From Closterium sp. Naga37s-1 (taxonomy: Eukaryota; Streptophyta; Zygnematophyceae; Desmidiales; Closteriaceae), in NCBI GenBank assembly GCA_947471745.1, contig CANJKZ010000172.1, positions 1,136,501-1,200,500 on the forward strand: DNA of 64,000 nt. Reading direction: 5' to 3'. Under the pieces are notes generated by a model. It searched no databases. It had not been told where the DNA came from and saw only the letters and a list, made by a program, of their open reading frames with translations. The position numbers were made by a program, and so were the translations under genes. Every line of letters starts with the position of its first letter. Position 1 is the first letter of the stretch. This document shows positions 24,941 to 36,301 of the stretch, in pieces.

Positions 24941-27086
24941 TAATACACACGAAGGACATGGGAGGGAGGGAAGGAAACATAGGATGAATAGGGAGGCTCA
25001 GTAGTGTGCAGTGCAGAAACACTTGGTCCGACGGGCAGCATGTAAGCAATGCGCTTACACACACGTACGACTTGGTCAACCAGAGTCAACGAGAGTCAAC
25101 AAGAGTCAACCAGAGTCAACCAGAGTCAACCAGACTCAACCAGACCCAACCAGACCCAACCAGAGTCAACAAAATTCAACAAGAGGGAGATACCAAGTCA
25201 GCAAGAGTGAAGAAGAGTGAACACGGCTGAGCCAGAATGAACCCTCACCCGACTTACGTTATTCTGGATCGCCGTTGCTTCTCTGTAGCGCTCTTCCCTG
25301 TGATTTGCCTCGCCCCTGCTGCTGCAACAGCCCCTGCACGTCCCACCCCTCTTCTCGGAGACTGGGACAGCGGGGACGGGGTTGCAGAGGGCGACTTAAA
25401 GCCTGTGTTCCCTCCGGGGGGTGACTCTTGGGCTGCTGCAGACCCACCTACTGCTGCTGCCTGCAGTTGCGGCGAGTCTGGAGTGAATGGGTGCTGTGCG
25501 TGCGGCTGCGGTACAGAGGTGTTTGGAGTAAAGGGTTTGTGTGTGTGTGCCTGGTTTGATCCTGCTTGCACTGCTGGGTGAACTTGGGGATTCGGGTTCG
25601 GCAGATGCTGGGGTGGCGATAATAGCACTCGAGACGGTTCAAAACGCAGCTCTGGCGACACAGACCGGTGCAGTGCGGTGCTGCCAGGTGCTTGTGCTTG
25701 GAGTCGCCTCAGAAGGCTGCTAAAAGCTGCCTGCCTCTGCTGGTGTGCGAGGGACGAGACTGGCATGGCAGGTGCAGCTGGAGAACCAGCAGCAGCAACA
25801 TCAGAAGCAGCAGCAACAGCACCGCCACCACTACCAACAGCAGCAGCACCACCAGAAGCAGCAGCCGCGAGGGGAGAGGCGGCGCCCACACAGCCATCCA
25901 GTCCCACCCCACGCTCCATCTCAAAGAGATGTGGCAGAGGCATCACAAGAGCTGCAGCACCACCAGTGGCAGCAGCAGAACCAGCAGCATCATCATCATC
26001 ATCAAAAGCAGGCGAGGGAAACGGCAGAGGCTGCATGGGAGTTACAGGGGTGGGTGCGGCCATAGCAGGAAGGGCTGCTGCTGGATCCCACGGTGCATCG
26101 AGGTTGGCAATACAACCCGCCCTTCTTTCGTCGGAAACGAGGCTGCTGCTGCTAGAGAAGACACCAACAGCAGCAGCAGAAGCAGCAGCGCGTGGTTCAA
26201 TGGCTGCAGCAGGAGAAGCAGTAGCAGCATCAGTAGTGGTTGCAGCGAGAAGGAAACCAGTATCAACAGCAGCAGGGGTCCCGCATAATCGCTTCCTCGC
26301 CTGAAAAGCGTGCATTTGAGCCAGGTCATTTATTTGAGAAGCTAAAAGCCTTCGCTTCGTAGTTGGTACGGAGGTAGGAGAGTAGCGAGCTTCGGGTGCC
26401 GTTGAGAGGTTGCGGACGGGGGGAAGGGACGGCGAGGGGAAGGAGCAACAAGCAGGCGGAGGAGGATAGGTGCTGAGCTGGAAAGACGTCTGAGTTACTA
26501 GCAGCTGCTGATTGAGCAGCAGCAGCTGAGTCAGCAGCGGCGCAGGAAGCAACGTACGGGGACAACTCCGGGACTCTTTCCGAATCTGAGTGAGCAGGGG
26601 GTTGGGAGGGGACACTAGATCCCCAAGAACCCCTCTCCCATCGTCCTGCGGCGGCCCTGCTGCTGCTGCTGCTGAGGGTGCTTCTGCTACCGGACTCTCC
26701 CTCTCACTTGATGCTCCAACCAGCACCAACCCCGCGTGCTCGGAACTTGATGCTGCTGGCTCGGACTCACGCAGCGTCTGGTTCTCTGCGGTTGTTGACG
26801 CGGGCTCAAACCCACCCAACCCGCGGTGCTGCGCGGCAGCGGTGAATGCGGAGTCACCTACTACGTCGCTGGGCCGCTGCTGGGCGCGCTGCAGCGCTGC
26901 TTGGATGAGGCGCAGCTCGTCCCTGCTCATGCTGCTCCAGCCATCATCCACCGCCCGCACTGTGTCAGCTGGAAGCTCCCCCCTTTGGAGCGCGTGGAAG
27001 CACGGGTCCGTCGTTAAAGTCGCCGGGTCAAAGCATGGTTCCCCCGTTACTATAGGCGCGTCCCGAGAATCCATGCAGAGAGCCAC
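24660..27086 (-). CDS. bHLH transcription factor, two exons
   Basis: Exon 1 is 27086-25258 and exon 2 is 24837-24660, giving 668 residues. The donor GTAAGT starts at 25257 and the acceptor ends CACAG at 24838; splicing joins RRSRI-T-ERLEALK, the normal bHLH basic region and helix 1, in phase. Helix 2 and tail read TLLEAAVGFIEGMREYKRDL before the stop. The basic stretch (SATEKQRRSRIT, about residues 599-610) resembles plant bHLHs of the BIM type more than classic His-Glu-Arg binders, so E-box preference is uncertain. The N-terminal ~590 residues are low complexity: Ala/Ser/Gln/Pro runs, a five-Asp run and few conserved blocks. The product should be a nuclear dimerising DNA-binding protein. The start is the first Met, with a second Met four codons on. 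The intron holds a 10-bp minisatellite and a second copy of the exon-2 acceptor. Confidence 0.82.
25079..25189. repeat. 10-bp minisatellite (CAGAGTCAAC) in the bHLH intron
   Basis: About eleven units of CAGAGTCAAC with one or two changes each (GAGAGTCAAC, CAGACCCAAC). Most units contain GTCAA, the reverse complement of the W-box core TTGAC. It lies wholly inside the intron between 25257 and 24838. Confidence 0.88.
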
Positions 27087-28133
27087 ACCAAGTTAACGTT
27101 GAGTTTGGTTGTCGTAGTCTCAGAACCAAAAGAGCACGAAACACTTTCCGAGCGCAGTCGGATTGATTTAGAAGCCTCGAAACGAGCAACGAAGCGCCAT
27201 AAGAACTGTCACAACGACACTTGCTGGAAGATAAAACAGGAAATCCGTTTCAAAATTCCATGCATCGGCCTATTCACTACTGATACCACGAGGAGTGGTA
27301 CGATGATGAATCTGGCGAAAGTGGAAACGCTGCTGCCGCGCTTGCACTTACTCGTAGTGCCAGCGGAGTCATGCTGCCTCGCCGCGGACGCGGAGCGCTT
27401 TTGAGAGGGGAGGAGCAGCAGCACTCTTGCGACGCGGCGTGGGAGCGACTGGCTTTTCAAAGGCGTTGAACCTACTCGCAACGCAAATGATCCAATAAAT
27501 CTCCGACATCGTTGACGTCTGAACGGAAACCGGGACTCCTAGCCGTCAAGGTTTGACGCCAGCCGCCGAGTAAGGAATCCTCTAAATGCTGTCGATTCTC
27601 TGAATCTGGTCACGCGGCGAGCAGGCGGCAATATCAGGCATCATTCCACGCAGCATGCTAAGTCCCGTGATGGCGTCATACTACTGGAAAATAAAACCGT
27701 CACAAACACGATACTGATACGATATGATACATATCATAGCGGGATTCACTGTGGTATGCATGCACCATCACGGGATGTTGTGTTGTGTTGTGGATACGAC
27801 ACCACGTACCACCGTTTTGAGTACGAAATGGAAAGACGATACTCGGCCGGTACCGAGACAGAGACGGAGACGGAAGAGAAAATACGCCACGGCGCATTAC
27901 GTGGTGGTAGTTCCGTGACAGGAGAAAGATGACCGTCCCGTTCAGAAACAGAGAGACGTATGAGAGAAAAGCCATGTGGCTGTACTGTACTTACGCACAT
28001 CATTCAGGCGGATAAGATCCGATTCTGCCAGACTCGACAGACTCCCAGTGGGAATCTGACGGACAACATTTTCGACTCGACACCCGTCGGACGCTTTTCG
28101 AAGGTCACGAAGGACGCGCTTTGACAGGCACAT
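27087..28133. other. Upstream region of the bHLH gene
   Basis: No gene recognised. It must contain the bHLH promoter and 5' UTR. A short dyad-like ATACGATATGATACATATC stretch lies near 27715. Confidence 0.45.
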
Positions 28134-28136
28134 CAT

Positions 28137-28753
28137 GGCCTTGTTCTGTGGCTCCTTAACTCAGAGTTAACTGGGTTCGTGGTGGCTTCAATAACTCAGG
28201 CCTTACACGTGTGAACGTTACAATCACACCGTGCCAGCTAACTCAGAGTTAGCAAATAAGGGTTCCACATACACAAAGTTATAACTCAGAGTACGCTTCG
28301 TAGGAAGCATACACTGAATCTTCTCTCACGGGCAAATTAACTCAGAGTTAGCGCTTTCCCTTACTCGGGCTTTTGGGTGAAAGTTGGCTGCACGACTCTG
28401 AGTACGGCTCGAGAGGGGTTACCTCAACAATGCCCACATTTGGTTCTTTCCAACTAGTCCCCATGCTGTGCTGCGTGAAGTTGAATTATTTTGCCTCATG
28501 GTCACCCTTTCGCACAGTTTTTTTCGGAAGGGGCGGCACTTCGGGTTGAGACTAAAAGTTTAACCAGAACAACTTCGAGAACGCCCCTGGAACTTCCTTA
28601 ACTCTGAGTTACGAGGCCACAGAACACCAAGGTGAGTTACAACTCCAACACTCACACGAGCGTAATGATTAATTGTCGGTGTACTCACCCGAACCTACAC
28701 GGCTCGGTAACTCAGAGTTAGCTAACTCTGAGTTAGCGCCACAGAACAAGGCC
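28137..28753. mobile_element. Non-autonomous DNA transposon (MITE) with TAACTCAGAGTTA palindromes
   Basis: The ends are inverted copies of GGCCTTGTTCTGTGG, each followed within a few bases by the palindrome TAACTCAGAGTTA. Both ends are flanked by CAT, a likely 3-bp target duplication. Inside 617 bp the TAACTCAGAGTTA/TAACTCTGAGTTA motif recurs at least six more times, whole or partial, including a back-to-back pair near 28710-28735. No coding capacity. The GGCCTTGTTC ends and 3-bp duplication suggest a PIF/Harbinger relative, but CAT is not the usual TWA target, so family placement is tentative. Confidence 0.82.
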
Positions 28754-28756
28754 CAT

Positions 28757-29229
28757 GTACGCGTACTACCCTCACTACCCTCGCACTTTTCGTAGTAAGT
28801 TACTACTAGTACACGTACAGTAGTGCTAAGCACGCCCCCACTTGCGCCTTACGCGCACTCTTCTCGGAGAAGCACTCTCTGCATGTGACGAGAGCGAATC
28901 CGAGAAAGATACGGAGGCTGGTGGCCCGTGACGTGAGCTTACAGCGCAGCTTCCTTTGGGAGAGCTTACACACGAGAAGGTGTATTTCGCGAGAACTGTC
29001 ACCTGAACTATCCAGGACTGACTGAGCTGAGCGGTCCTTTGGCACGGACGACCGTCACAGTCACAGCTCAAACAACTCTAGTAGCTGGTGGTATGATGAT
29101 TATGAATCGTTCTGCATTTCTCTGTTCAAAGGTGCCCGCCCTTACGAAACCGTGTCGCCCAATTCTAGGAGAAGGAACGTAGGGTTTACTCGTCCCGTCC
29201 GGCATCATCTCTTTCCAGCTAGAACTAGC
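28757..29229. other. Spacer between two MITEs
   Basis: No gene, RNA or clear repeat was recognised here; the open frames are short and unlike known proteins. Confidence 0.5.
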
Positions 29230-29232
29230 TAA

Positions 29233-29798
29233 GGGCGTGTCTGAAGTGCAAACGTCGAGTTTCGTCAAATTTCGTCGACGAAACTCATCCGTGGGACCCA
29301 CGCGTGTTGGTGTCTGAAGTGCAGCCTGACATCCCTCGACGAAACTCGACGTTCGTGCACTTGTCGAGGGATGTCGAACAGTGATACCGGGCAGCTGTTT
29401 GAGTCACTGTAGTCAGTGAGTGTTTCAAAAACAATTCTTCGACACGCCATGTCTGCATAGCTGTGGCAAAACACACGTGAATAAGAACTAGGACGAGAGC
29501 GACACGTGCTAGAGAAATTTCGCTGGCAATGTGACAGTAGAATATCCGGTGTTACCAGCAACAATCTATGCTAAGCGAAATTCGCGAGATTGCAAACAAT
29601 TGAGTTACATGAATGATTCTGTTAATTCCACGTCGAATTTTCATGGGCAACTTATAACAGTGTTCCTATGGCACTTGTGGGTTATTTTGTCGTGTGGGTG
29701 TCTGAAGTGAACACAGCTGAAAACGGATGTCGAGTTTCGTCAAGGAACGTCGACGAAAGTTTCGTCGGCAAACGTCGAAATTCACTTCAGACACGCCC
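29233..29798. mobile_element. PIF/Harbinger-like MITE, TAA target duplication
   Basis: Ends are inverted copies of GGGCGTGTCTGAAGTG, flanked on both sides by TAA (29230-29232 and 29799-29801), the target expected for PIF/Harbinger elements. The 566-bp body has no coding capacity. It repeats GTGTCTGAAGTG near both ends (29312, 29698) and carries several GTCGAGTTTCGTC/GACGAAACTCGAC inverted motifs, so each terminus is also a subterminal foldback. Confidence 0.85.
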
Positions 29799-30062
29799 TA
29801 ACGTCACTTGCCCTAATGGAAAGCTCCTGGAAACAGACATCGCATCAAATCCCCATTCCCCATGGCCTGTGCGCGCGCTTAGGACCAAACTGGTGGGGTG
29901 AGTGAATCATAGCGTAGATTGGAGAGCCAACAAGAGAGCCAACACGCACGAAACCAATAAAGAAGCAATCACACAATCACGTTCAGGCGAGCACGAAAAC
30001 ATGATTGAGAAAAACGAAGCACACAGGGCGGGAAGGTGGTTTTTGCTAGCTAAGGTCGGGTC

Positions 30063-30473
30063 TGTTATGAGTTGTACGAAAGACGAGTGCACTGAGTGCA
30101 ATATCGCGGAAGTTATTACAACTTGTAAGGAAAAATATTTTTCCTTACTTCGCGTCCCTGCTCAGCGCGTACGCCACTGTTCCCGCCAACAGCACCCAAC
30201 AGTAAACCGTTACAACTCGCAACATTCGCCTCGACACTGTTCCCGCCACTGTTCACGACGCGACCCAACCGCACGGTTCGGTTGGTAACCCGCGCCCCGG
30301 ACCTCCGCCTCGACATTTCCCAATCTCGGCGCCAGGCCCGTCGCGCACCCCATTTTCACGCATTACTGTTACCACTATATTTTCGCTATATATTCTTCGC
30401 TCATGCCTTCGCTCATTGTACTTTTGCTTCGATAGTGCAATTCTCGCTCGCTCACTCGATTGCACTCGTAACA
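30063..30473 (+). mobile_element. LTR remnant with adjoining primer-binding site
   Basis: A 411-bp segment begins TGTTATGAG and ends CTCGTAACA, a TGTTA/TAACA terminal inversion. Two bases later comes TGGTATTCAGAGCG, close to the copia primer-binding site TGGTATCAGAGC. Nothing coding follows before 30851, so this is a 5' LTR plus leader of an otherwise lost element. A 10-base G run lies near 30548. Confidence 0.55.
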
Positions 30474-30850
30474 CTTGGTATTCAGAGCGTACGATCTCTT
30501 TCTCGGACCGCACCCACACCTTCGCTTCCCCAGTATCTCAATATTTAGGGGGGGGGGTAGACGTCTCTCAGCGAAACAAGCACCGCCGCTCGAAGTGCTC
30601 TCTCGTAAGCACGCACGGCCACGACCGAGGCTCTCGCTGAGCTTGCCCGATGTTATGGTCTAGAGTCGACTTAGGGGTCGCGGATGCTCATGAAACCGCC
30701 TAAGTAGAAACTGACGACTTCAAACCGCCTCTGTTCAAAACGCCGTCACGATCAGCTCCGATACCATACGAGGCTGAAACTTGAACAACAGTTAGCCTTG
30801 GGTGTTTTCTGTCCAAGATATATCACTTGCTTGTATCAGAGGTGTATGTA

Positions 30851-31410
30851 CTGTATTCTCCCGGACATAACACCCTAGGGTAGATATAAAAATACAGGAA
30901 ATAAAAGGGGTGTGTCTTCTCATAGGAAAAAGCTACATAATACCCGGGTGCATATATATGGTATATTTTAGTGTAAGAGTTTTTTTTATTAGACAAGTTG
31001 AGTGTTTCCATGGCGTTTTAACATAACACGTTGAGGCGCGAATAGAAGTTTCGACGCGAACGTCAGCACCCCCTCGAAAATTCCATGTGGCACCTGTCTG
31101 GCCACTTGCAGGGGAAGATTCGCCAGCGCGTGGCGATAGCGAAATGGTGGGCGGGGGGGAATCTCGGCAGGTTCGAAGTGAAAGAACCTCGAAATTTCAT
31201 CGAGGGAGGGATTTTCGCGATATCCTCCCATACTTGCATCTCCTCATAAACAAATATAATAAAGAATCTGTAAGAAAAGGGGGGTGTTATAAAAAAATCA
31301 TTAAAAAAAGGGGGGTTATAGTAGAAACGAGGTCGCCCATAGCACCCACCCCACACAAGCTACCCGGGGGTGCTCAATCATGGGGGGGTGTTTTGTCCGG
31401 GAGAATACGG
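30851..31410. mobile_element. Inverted-repeat DNA element, TA target duplication
   Basis: Left end CTGTATTCTCCCGGACA and right end (reverse strand) CCGTATTCTCCCGGACA match over about 28 bp including ACACCC, flanked by TA on both sides. This fits a Tc1/mariner-type MITE of 560 bp. The interior has a minus-strand stretch with coding-like words (ALANLPLQVARQVPHGIFEG near 31100), possibly captured sequence; I do not recognise it. The right end sits a few bases from the LTR of the copia fossil. Confidence 0.65.
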
Positions 31411-31418
31411 TACTACGC

Positions 31419-34400
31419 TGTGAATGAGAACATGCGCTCGGCTGAAAACGTGTAGTTTTATTGATGTAGGGAAGAGGTGAGTACAATATTGCCTAGGGGA
31501 CTCTTAAGGGGTTGGGATCATCCTGGGAACTCAGAGAAGGTTGAGTCATAGGGGAGAAAGGCTAGAGAAGGATGGGAAGCGTCCTAGCTAGGTCAGCAAA
31601 GCCAACCACACTTGGATGTTCAAAGCTGTACTCAAGGCTACCAATAGTGAGTCAAGCCAACCATGAGTCAGCTTGTCTTCCCACTTGCACCCTCTTGCAA
31701 GCTGCTTCCAGGAAGACCACACTTCTCAAAAGGAGGGTGGTAGAGTCCCACTTGACCACCTGTACTTCTTGTCTCATTCTCTGTCCCTGCACCATTGGCA
31801 TGACAACAATGAAATGGTGGCGAGGGAAATGCTGCCAACAGTGCACCATGAATACGGAACAGTAACTTTTGACAGCTGTCACGTGCTGCTCCGATGCCTG
31901 GTTGTCCTGAAACTCGGTGACCACCTGCACAACATGGCAAAGGACTACCACACCGATTTTCAGACCAATCAAAGTTTGGTAGATGAGTCAGCAGCCGAAA
32001 TGGTGAACTCGGGTGTTACCAAAAAAGAGTAACACACACCTCAGGGATGCAATATATCTTGAAACAAAAAAATGTTGCCATGCCTTGTACACTGCTTCAA
32101 AAATTCTGAAACTTTGAGGGTGTGAAGAACACTTGTTGAAGCACCTCCCCACAAAATTCCAGAAGCTAAGCAGGCTTGTAGGCCGAATGGGAGTGCGATG
32201 ACCGTGCCACTATAGTGTGTTGGCACAACAAACTCCCCCTCATCGTGCTCTCATTCATCCCTTAGCTGCTCCCTGAAGCTGCCTCCCTTAGTTGAAGGAC
32301 ATGCCACACAAGGTGGCACATGTCCAATGCTGATGTTATGCAAGCTGCTTGGTCAAGAAATCTGCAGGTTGCTTGGTAGTGTTGATATAGTGCAAGGAGA
32401 CCGTGCCCTTCTTCACCTCCTTCCTCACCCAATGCCATTTGATATGCATGTGCTTGTTCAGCCCATAGAGCACAGCATTGCGAGCCATTGCAATTGCTCC
32501 TTGGCTGTCACAAAACAAAGGTGTAGGACCCTCTTGCTCCTGTCCCAACTCCTCAAGCAATCTCCTCATCCAAACCACCTCCTTGACCCCATGAAACAAC
32601 GCCATGTACTCGCTCTCTGTTGATGAGTGAGCTATCTCCACTTGCTTCTTAGACTTCCAACTCACTGGACTCCCTCCAACACAGCATACACAGCCACCAT
32701 GGGATGTTGCATCACTGATGTCACTTGCCCAGGTAGCATCGGTGAAGCACGAGAGGTACAAGTGTCCACGCCTTGCAGGTGCACCGGTCTTCGTGCTCAC
32801 CTCCTCCACTCCCTTTTGCTTCAGCTGCCCATGCACTGAATATTGCAGCCCCACCCTTGAGTTTGCCATGCAGTACCTTACCAGCCTCTCTGCTGCATCA
32901 AGGTGCTCTTGAAGGGGCCTAGACACCACACGAGCCAGCTGCGCAACCGAGAACGCAATATCGGGGCGAGTGTTGACCGAAGCATACAACAAGCTTTCCA
33001 CCATTGACTGGAACCGACGCTGCAACTCGGGCTCCAACACATCACCCTCCTCTTCATCAAGGTGTAGCTGAAACCCTGAGGGTAGAGGAGTCTTCACACT
33101 CCTCCCTTCCTCCAGCCCATACCTCTCCCCCATGGCTGCAAGGTACTTGTGTTGGTGAAGCCTCAACCATCCCTTCACCTCGTCCCGCTCCACGTGAAGA
33201 CCAAGGTAATACCCCACTGGTCCAAGGGCCTTGCATTGAAAGGTCTCCTTCAGCTTCCCTTGCACCTCCTTGATCCTCTCCAGGGATGGGGAGAAGAGGA
33301 GAATGTCATCGACGTAGACAAGGAGAAACACCTTCTCCTCCTCTCCCTCGGTCATGAACAGACTCTCGTCGCACCCGCTAACCTGGAAGCCAAGAGCCTC
33401 TAACGCCTCCACCTGCCTTGCATACCAGCATCTTGGAGCTTGTTTGAGGCCATATATGGCCTTGTTGAGCCTGCAAACACGTCCGCTCCCAACGTCGTAC
33501 CCCTCTGGCTGCTTCATGTAGATCTCCTCATCTACCACGCCATAGAGGAACGCCGTCTTTACATCCATTTGCTCCACCTTCCAACCACAAACGGCAGCGA
33601 CTGCTAGCAACATCCAGAGCATAGGAGCCTTGGCAACAGGAGCAAACACCTCTTTAAAGTCAACCCCCTCCCTCTGCTGGAAGCCCTTGATCACAAGTCT
33701 TGTTTTGCGCCTCTCCAACTTTCCCTCCGCATCGGTCTTCACACGTAATATCCACGTGCAGTGCTATGCCTTTCTTCCCGGGGGCAGATTGGTGAGGATC
33801 CAAGTTCCATTCTCCATGTGGCTCTGAAACTCATCCTCCCTTGAAGCCAACCAAGCCCCTTGATCATCTCCAGCAAGTGCTTCCTCCATTGAAGCTGGTT
33901 CATGAGGTAAGTTGACTCCGAAGCAACAAATCTGCTCTATCTCTCCCTTGGCTCCCTTCTCCTCATCAACTTCCTCCTCCTGGACCAGCAATGCCTTGGG
34001 ACCCCCAAGCCTTTCATACTTGAGAAAATCCCTTGGGTGAGCAGCTCTCTTGGGCCTCTCCTTGGCTGCACCTTCCTTAACTCCACCACGGACAGCACCA
34101 CGCTTCCATTGGGTTGTCCGCCTTGGTGGAAGTGTAGGGGATGGTGTAGGCTGCTGCACCTCCTCCTCGGCATCACCTCTCTCACCTACAGGGGCCTCCT
34201 CTTGCTGCAACACTCCCTCCACCTCTGCTGCCTCCCATTCAGTACCTCCCAAGTCATGCGACACCTCCGTCACTTCTGAAGATGAAGACAACTCAATGGG
34301 AATGAGAAGTGGGTCATTCGTTCCCACCTCTATTCCGAGCGGAATGGTGACCTTGCTCCTCCCTCGCTCCAACCACTCCTTGAACATGAGCCCCTCCATG

Positions 34401-34487
34401 AACTTGGCGTCTTTGGTGGTGAAGATGGTGTTGGCTTTTGGGTCCCACATGAGCCACCCCTTGCTCCATGGTGCAAGTCCCAAATGA
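31419..34487 (-). mobile_element. Ty1/copia fossil, 5'-truncated
   Basis: Parts on the minus strand, 5' to 3': the end of integrase (WSKGWLMWDPK near 34450), a charged linker, reverse transcriptase with YVDDIL and QAPRCWY motifs, RNase H ending in TKQPADFLTKQ (33742-32336), a purine tract (GATGAGGGGGAGT), and a single 3' LTR of about 810 bp (about 31419-32230, TG...CA). Gag, protease, integrase core and 5' LTR are absent. The pol region has few breaks, so it is moderately old at most; age cannot be set with one LTR. It is a different lineage from the short-LTR elements in this window. Confidence 0.88.
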
Positions 34488-34689
34488 ACAGCTCACGTAT
34501 TGAATGCGACAGCCATAGCTGCCCACCACCCAGAGGGAGGGAGGCCATGGTCGATCTCGACCATCGAAGGCAAGGATCCGGCGGTGCCGAAGGAGCGCCT
34601 GTAAAAAACATGACCGCGAGAAGCAACTACCCGTTCTCCTGGCCGGCTACTGCGCAACTCCTAGACCCCACGACATCCTTCCCGTTCTC
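34488..34689. other. Junction sequence between copia fossil and transposase remnant
   Basis: GC-rich sequence with GAGAACGGG repeated twice on the minus strand. No gene recognised. Confidence 0.4.
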
Positions 34690-36301
34690 CTAGTGCTGAA
34701 ATGCGTAGAAAGTGTTGCTACCACTAAAATAGCCGTCGGTATGCGCCAGGATCTGCAAAAAGGACTGACGACTAAACTCAGTTTTATGTGCTAGGTCCGC
34801 ATCCATCTTAGACAGTACCTCGTTCGACAACTGCTGCTTTAGACAGTTTTGCTCATAGACGCCCAAACTACTCGTGTGCATGAGGTCGACCATCAGTGAC
34901 CTATACGGATTCCCAAATTCCTCCGTCGCAAAGCGAAAGCCCCACAGCGCACACTCGACCCCGTGCGCTATGCTCCACCTCTAAATAGTTCTTTCTGGTC
35001 TTGCTCGTCGCTCTCTCTATTTCGCTCACTATTTTTTGCTGCTCCTCAGTTCTATACACTACGGGGACTATCATTTCGTTCAGCTTCGTCTATGAACCAT
35101 ACACTTTGGACACTGAAAGGCGGTGATCATCTCAGATTTCGTACAGGCGACCTTACACTGTTCAAGATAGTCACCGACGTACGCGTATGTCACAAGATAC
35201 ACCCAGCGCTGAACCCCATAAGGATCCGTCAGTAGCTATCCTGTTTAAAGAAAAACACCAGACCTAAAGTTTTGAGCAAGGTTAAAAAACAGAAATATGA
35301 CCCGCAGTAAAAAAGTACTCCGAACGAGACGGAATGTATCGAGAAACGGCAGTGCTGCTCAAGTGTCAATTCTAACGAGCGAAATTTGATGCGCACAACT
35401 AATTCAGCATACAGTCTTTCGCTTTACAGGCTCGCGTAAGCCTAAAAGCACATTGACTAACATTAGAGAACATCAACTAGAATGCAAAACATAAAAATTC
35501 AAGTAAGCGAAATAATCGAATACTGACATAATTAACAAACATAACAACACCTAACGAACTTACTTCTTTTCAAAATCCCCTTGTTCTTCCAAAATAAGTC
35601 GCAAAGTTTCCTGAAACACCTCGTGTTGCCGCCGCATCTCCTTGGCCTTTGATAATGTCTGCTTGTCAATATATGGAAGAAGGCAACACAAGAAGTGACC
35701 ATGTGATTTCCAGCGGTTGGCCGATGATATGTTGGCCAGTGAAACGTATACGGACCAACCGACAACACCACCATCGGTCGTCAATGTCGTCTCGTCGGAA
35801 TATATAATGACCGTCGCTACTACCTCTCCTTCGTCCAGTTTTTATTGTACACTGCGCCACCACGATCCAGTTTCTTGCCCCCAATAAATAATGTGCGCCT
35901 TTTCAGGTAAAACTTCCGGCTCGACTACAAAACCGTCTGCATTTGCTGGATTTTACAATCCACGAATACACGACATTGTCGGCCTCCAATATAAGCATAT
36001 GGGTTTTGAATCTCCAGGTTTGCTCAAATCTACCTTCACCAGTCAAATCTGCTTCTGCAGTCTTTGCCTCTACATACCTGCTGAATTCCACTAAGGACTT
36101 CATATTCACATTGCCGGGATTTTAAAGAGCTTCAATGACGATGTCAATCAACTCCTTTGTATCTACTCTTGAAGGTCCCACACCACCGGCTGCTGTTTTG
36201 CAGAATTTGAAGAGCCAGGAATCAATATCTACTACGGTTAGGTTAGCACGTGGAGAGAAGTCATATCCGGTCGTATCGGAGTTTGGTTGAGCGCTATCTG
36301 C

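Noticed and set aside
30740-30770. Reverse-oriented primer-site-like TGGTATCGGAGC
   Set aside because: No LTR ending in CA with recognisable partners lies beside it; left as chance or an unresolvable relic.
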